Shown here: piece by piece, positions 60,382 through 64,000 of the stretch
Layout: every line of letters starts with the position of its first letter
How positions within the stretch are numbered: position 1 is the stretch's first letter
From: Trema orientale
Taxonomy: Eukaryota > Streptophyta > Magnoliopsida > Rosales > Cannabaceae
DNA: 64,000 nt
Reading direction: 5' to 3'
Assembly (NCBI GenBank): GCA_002914845.1
Contig: JXTC01000070.1
Span: 406,961-470,960 of the forward strand
Translations under genes and position numbers: made by a program
The notes under the pieces: model-generated
Database searches by the model: none
Told to the model about the DNA's origin: nothing
Seen by the model: the letters and a program-made list of their open reading frames with translations, nothing else

Positions 60382-62290
60382 ACTTTAGGCTATCCTGTTG
60401 ATATGATCAATGTGGCAGATTATGATGTGTACTTATGTATATAACAAAGGGAAAAGTACTCTTAAAGTTTGGATAAAATTAGAAGTAAGCATTATTCTGT
60501 TTTGATCAAGTAAGAGTTCTGGAGAAGTTATGCAGAGTTATTTATTCTCTCTTTTTTCTGTTTGGTTTAAATCAAGTCAGGTACTTTTGGGAAAAAAATA
60601 AAATAAAAAGGGTTAAAAAGTTGGAAACTTCTTGCTTACCTTGCCGTTGTTTTTGACTGCATGCGTAGAAAAAGTGTCTATTAATTACCATTTTGGTTCT
60701 CCATTTTGCATGAAAATGTAAAACCTATGCATGTTACAGCTCAGACAGTGGTGCTTTCTCTAATGCTACAAGAATATTTTTTGAGGGCTAGATACACAAC
60801 CGTTCAATCAATGATTATGATCTAAAGACGCATCTGTCACTCGTATTTCTCCAACAAAGTTTGGTACTCTCGATCTTTCTTTGCCTTTGCCTTTGTTTTG
60901 TATGTAAATGTAGGTTGTTTTGATTTCTTCCACTGTGGAAATTTTAGAGGAAATGGTAGGTAATTTTTCTCTGACATGGCTCCTTACATGTTGGAGATCT
61001 GTTGTGAAACAAATAAAATGCCAAAAAGCATATACCACTCGTGAATATAGTCCACAACAACATGAAAATGAACAAGAGCTACTTTTTAAGACTTACCAAA
61101 AGGAAAAATTTGCCGTACAAGCTGACAGCTGTGTTATCACACTTCATACAGACTCCAAGAATTTTTATGATAAAAGGCCAAAAAAGTGAATAATGAAAAT
61201 CTATATACTGACACAGTACAGTTTGTGGTATTTATCAAAGATATATTGGATTATTGGTTCTTAAGGTGCAAGCATTTTATTACAAATAGTGGATAAAACG
61301 ACTGTATATGAAGATTGAGAAGGGTTCGTGTTTCATGCCGTTTCAGTATATATGCTTTACCCCATAGACCAAGGAACTCCCTTAACCTTTGCTTTTTATG
61401 AACTCAGAGCAAGCTAGATTCCCATGCCTTTAACTTTGCTCTTGTGTAAGTTTTCTAAACCTTTTGTCACAATATTATATATGTATGTATTAATTATTAT
61501 GTTTTATAATACCTGTCACATTCTCTCTTTGAGATATCTTTTTCTTACCCTTCAAACGTTGTCATCAGTGACAACAAAGTCATGGTCATTCTTTTTTAGA
61601 AATAAATAATAATAGTAAAATAAGTAAATAAGAGAAAATTATTATAAGTGCCGGCCAATGAGTCTGGCGAGGCAGGAACAGAGTTTTGTGACTAATTAAT
61701 GCTTTTTAGAGGTAGCGTCCATGAGAAGCCAGTCAATTGCTATTGTGGGAACTATTTGATCAAATTCTTATCGCCTTTGTATCCGTTTATATGTATATTA
61801 TATTTGCTAAAAAACAATCAAGAACAAGTCCTGATAAATTTTAAGAAACAACTAATTTAACGTATATTGTTACATTTTCCAATTAAGAAAACAATTTTTT
61901 TTTTCTTTTTGTGCATAATTTGCATAGACCAAAAGCATTAAAATCCCAAGTGTACCAAATATTACACCATAGCTTTGAACTTGGTTTGGATTCATTAATA
62001 GGATACTGAAATTCTGAATTTTGATGTCCATACTCTTTTTATACTTCATTGAATAAAACCATCTTTTAATCTCTTAATTTGGCATTCCTACAATGCTTAA
62101 AGAGAGCTAATTAAGAAAATAACTAATAAGAGAAAAAGAAAAGGTGTAATATCAACATCATGGAGTAAAGAAAAGAAAATGAGAGAGTGACTAAGGCCTT
62201 TTTTGCTTTTGCTTTTAGTACTCGTGAAAATGAAAAATGGACTTTGGGTAGTCAGTCACTTGTGTTGGTTGTCCTTGCAAGTAGAGATAT
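60382..62290. other. Upstream and intergenic region, no gene seen
   Basis: The 5' flank of the b561 gene followed by AT-rich sequence. No ORF with recognisable similarity and no clear repeat. Possible TATA for b561 at about 60432-60442 (complement of TATGTATATAAC). Confidence 0.35.
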
Positions 62291-63390
62291 TAATTGAGCC
62301 GGCTCAGGCACATTTAGCTGCTGCATTTTAGTGTCTTGTGTCGTACTTGTACCGTGCCCAATTTCGTGTCGTAATAATCATGTCGTTAACGTGCAATTAT
62401 CGTGTTTGTCTATTTTCGTGCCTAATTATTTCTATTTTTGATATAATGCTATTGTCGTGCCTAATCGTGTCCGTTTCTGGTATTGAGCTATTTTCTGTGC
62501 CAAATCATGCTCATTTATGATATTATGCTATTTTCATGCCTAATCGCGTTCGTTTTCGATATTATGCTATTTAGTTACTATGTTATTTCTATGCCTAATC
62601 CTGCTTATTTTTTATTATGTTATTCTTGTATCTAACTTTGCCCATTTTTTATTTTATATATGATTTCAAGCCTAATTATTTCTAATTTTCAAACTCTTAT
62701 TATTCTTGTTCCATAATCGTGCTCATTATTATTATTTTTTTTTCAAATTTAATTGTTTTAATACTGTTAGGCATATTTCCTTTAAAGTAATTATGAATTA
62801 TGAATTATTAATTATTATGTAATAGAAAGAAATTATTTAAAAATTGAGATAATTTTTATATTAAAAATAAATCTAAATTGAAAATATTAGAGTGTATTTG
62901 AGAAATGATAATTAATTTAAATTTCAATAGTTAAAGTATATTCCAACTAAATTGATGTCTACTCAAATTATATCAAAATGTATAACTCAAAAGTTATGAT
63001 TGGCATATATCTAAACTGTATTTTTCTTTCTTAAAATTTTAATGATTTTCTATTGGATGCGAGTTTTGCTTTTTTAAATTTTGGAACTTTTTTGGTTTAA
63101 AAAATTAGAAATTGTCGTAATATTTATAATATATATTATTTTTACCAAGAAAATAATTTAATTTTTTTTATTTTTTTTACATTTATTGTATGAAAATTAT
63201 GCCCAAAAAATTAAAATAAATTTAAATAAGTATATTTTTTACAAACTAATTATTTTTCTTAATCATGATTATTATTTGTGTTTATAGTGCCACATATCAT
63301 GCAGATTTGAGCACGTTTACGTACTGTGCCGTACCGATCTAGGCACGATTATTAATCGTGTCGTGCTGACACATTAATACCAACACATTT
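62291..63390. mobile_element. Probable hAT-like non-autonomous element
   Basis: The left part is rich in CGTGCC/CGTGTCG phrases (AGGCACATTT, GTGTCGTACTTGTACCGTGCC) and the right part carries mirrored forms (TGTGCCGTACCGATCTAGGCAC, ATCGTGTCGTGCTGACAC). The middle is very AT-rich and non-coding, with a degenerate TATTATGCTATTTTCGTGCCTAATCGTG repeat. The boundaries are approximate. Confidence 0.4.
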
Positions 63391-64000
63391 TCACACTATT
63401 TACTTGCAAGAGACCAAAAGGGCCTAGTAATAGTTGGGACTAGGTATGAGTCATGGTGACAATGACATGGATTTTCATAGGAAAATTAGGCTTGATGTGC
63501 GGATTTTCCTCAGGTGCTTTTGGTACTGAATTATTACAAGTCAAAATTCATAGGTCAACATTAAACTACAAAGTACAAACAGTATACGGAGGGGGAAAAT
63601 TATCAGCTGTGTTAAAGGTTCACATTCCTAGTTCAAATATATACCAAACAAATGGTGGGCGATGAGGAGACCAAAAGCCCATATATATGCGTATATATGG
63701 ATGTATATATAGATGTAGAATGAAAAATTCAACTAAGAAAAAAAGTATTAAATGCTACATTTTATACAAAAAAGTCTTAAATAAGTCAACAATTTTGCTC
63801 AGAATTTCTATGGCTACATATGTCCTCGTACAACTTGGATATATACCAAATCTGGTTATAACTTATAACTAAGTCATGAAATTGGAATTTAAGAAATAAT
63901 AAAACTAAATCTACCAGATGTGATAAGAGTTACAGATAATTTAATCTTCCAGGCTAAATTATTCCCCTTGAGAGTAATTTCCTAGGAACTAGGAAGCAAA
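63391..64000. other. Right edge of window, no gene seen
   Basis: AT-rich sequence without recognisable coding similarity or repeat family. Confidence 0.35.

Overview
This is nuclear DNA of a flowering plant, almost certainly a eudicot. It is AT-rich, has many introns and dense short transposons, and carries plant-only gene families (DYW-class PPR, DUF4408/DUF761, GT61, cytochrome b561/DOMON, plastid branching enzyme). Short N runs and isolated N bases mark it as a draft assembly. I cannot name the species. No tRNA, rRNA, CRISPR or bacterial operon structure was seen.

Layout, left half. From 1 to 1.4 kb is repeat-rich promoter DNA, including a 495 bp fold-back transposon. From 1.4 to 3.8 kb is a three-exon eIF4A-like gene that has lost the Q motif, Walker A and DEAD box. 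From 4.2 to 8.4 kb is repeats and unassigned DNA. At 8.6 to 9.3 kb is a DUF4408/DUF761 membrane protein gene. At 11.2 to 12.1 kb is a 5'-truncated LINE with a target-site duplication. From 12.3 to 18.7 kb are partial copies of the 5' flank of the helicase gene, split by a roughly 2.9 kb transposon full of degenerate tandem repeats. From 18.9 to 19.4 kb are two MITEs. From 19.9 to 21.4 kb is a GT61 glycosyltransferase gene with two apparent single-base frameshifts.

Layout, right half. On the minus strand, in transcription order from the right end: a cytochrome b561/DOMON gene (60.4 to 58.1 kb), a YggS/PLPBP family PLP-homeostasis gene (54.4 to 52.3 kb), a class III starch-branching-enzyme-like gene of 21 exons (48.9 to 41.2 kb), and CNOT9 (39.9 to 33.8 kb). 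CNOT9 holds a complete intronless DYW-type PPR gene inside its first intron on the same strand. Last is RNase III-like RTL2 (24.9 to 22.0 kb). Between CNOT9 and RTL2 sits a 2.9 kb element with hairpin ends (27.5 to 30.5 kb). RTL2, branching enzyme and CNOT9 homologues also lie near each other in Arabidopsis (from memory), which suggests conserved microsynteny.

The genes are not one pathway. They cover RNA metabolism (helicase relic, RTL2, CNOT9, PPR), cell-wall or Golgi glycosylation (GT61), plastid carbohydrate metabolism (SBE3), vitamin B6 homeostasis (PLPBP) and membrane redox (CYB561). The most unusual items are the intact but motif-less eIF4A-like gene under a promoter rich in TGTCGTTT motifs, the PPR gene nested in CNOT9, and the two large hairpin or tandem-repeat transposons. 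All exon boundaries were read by eye from splice signals, reading frame and remembered family sequences.
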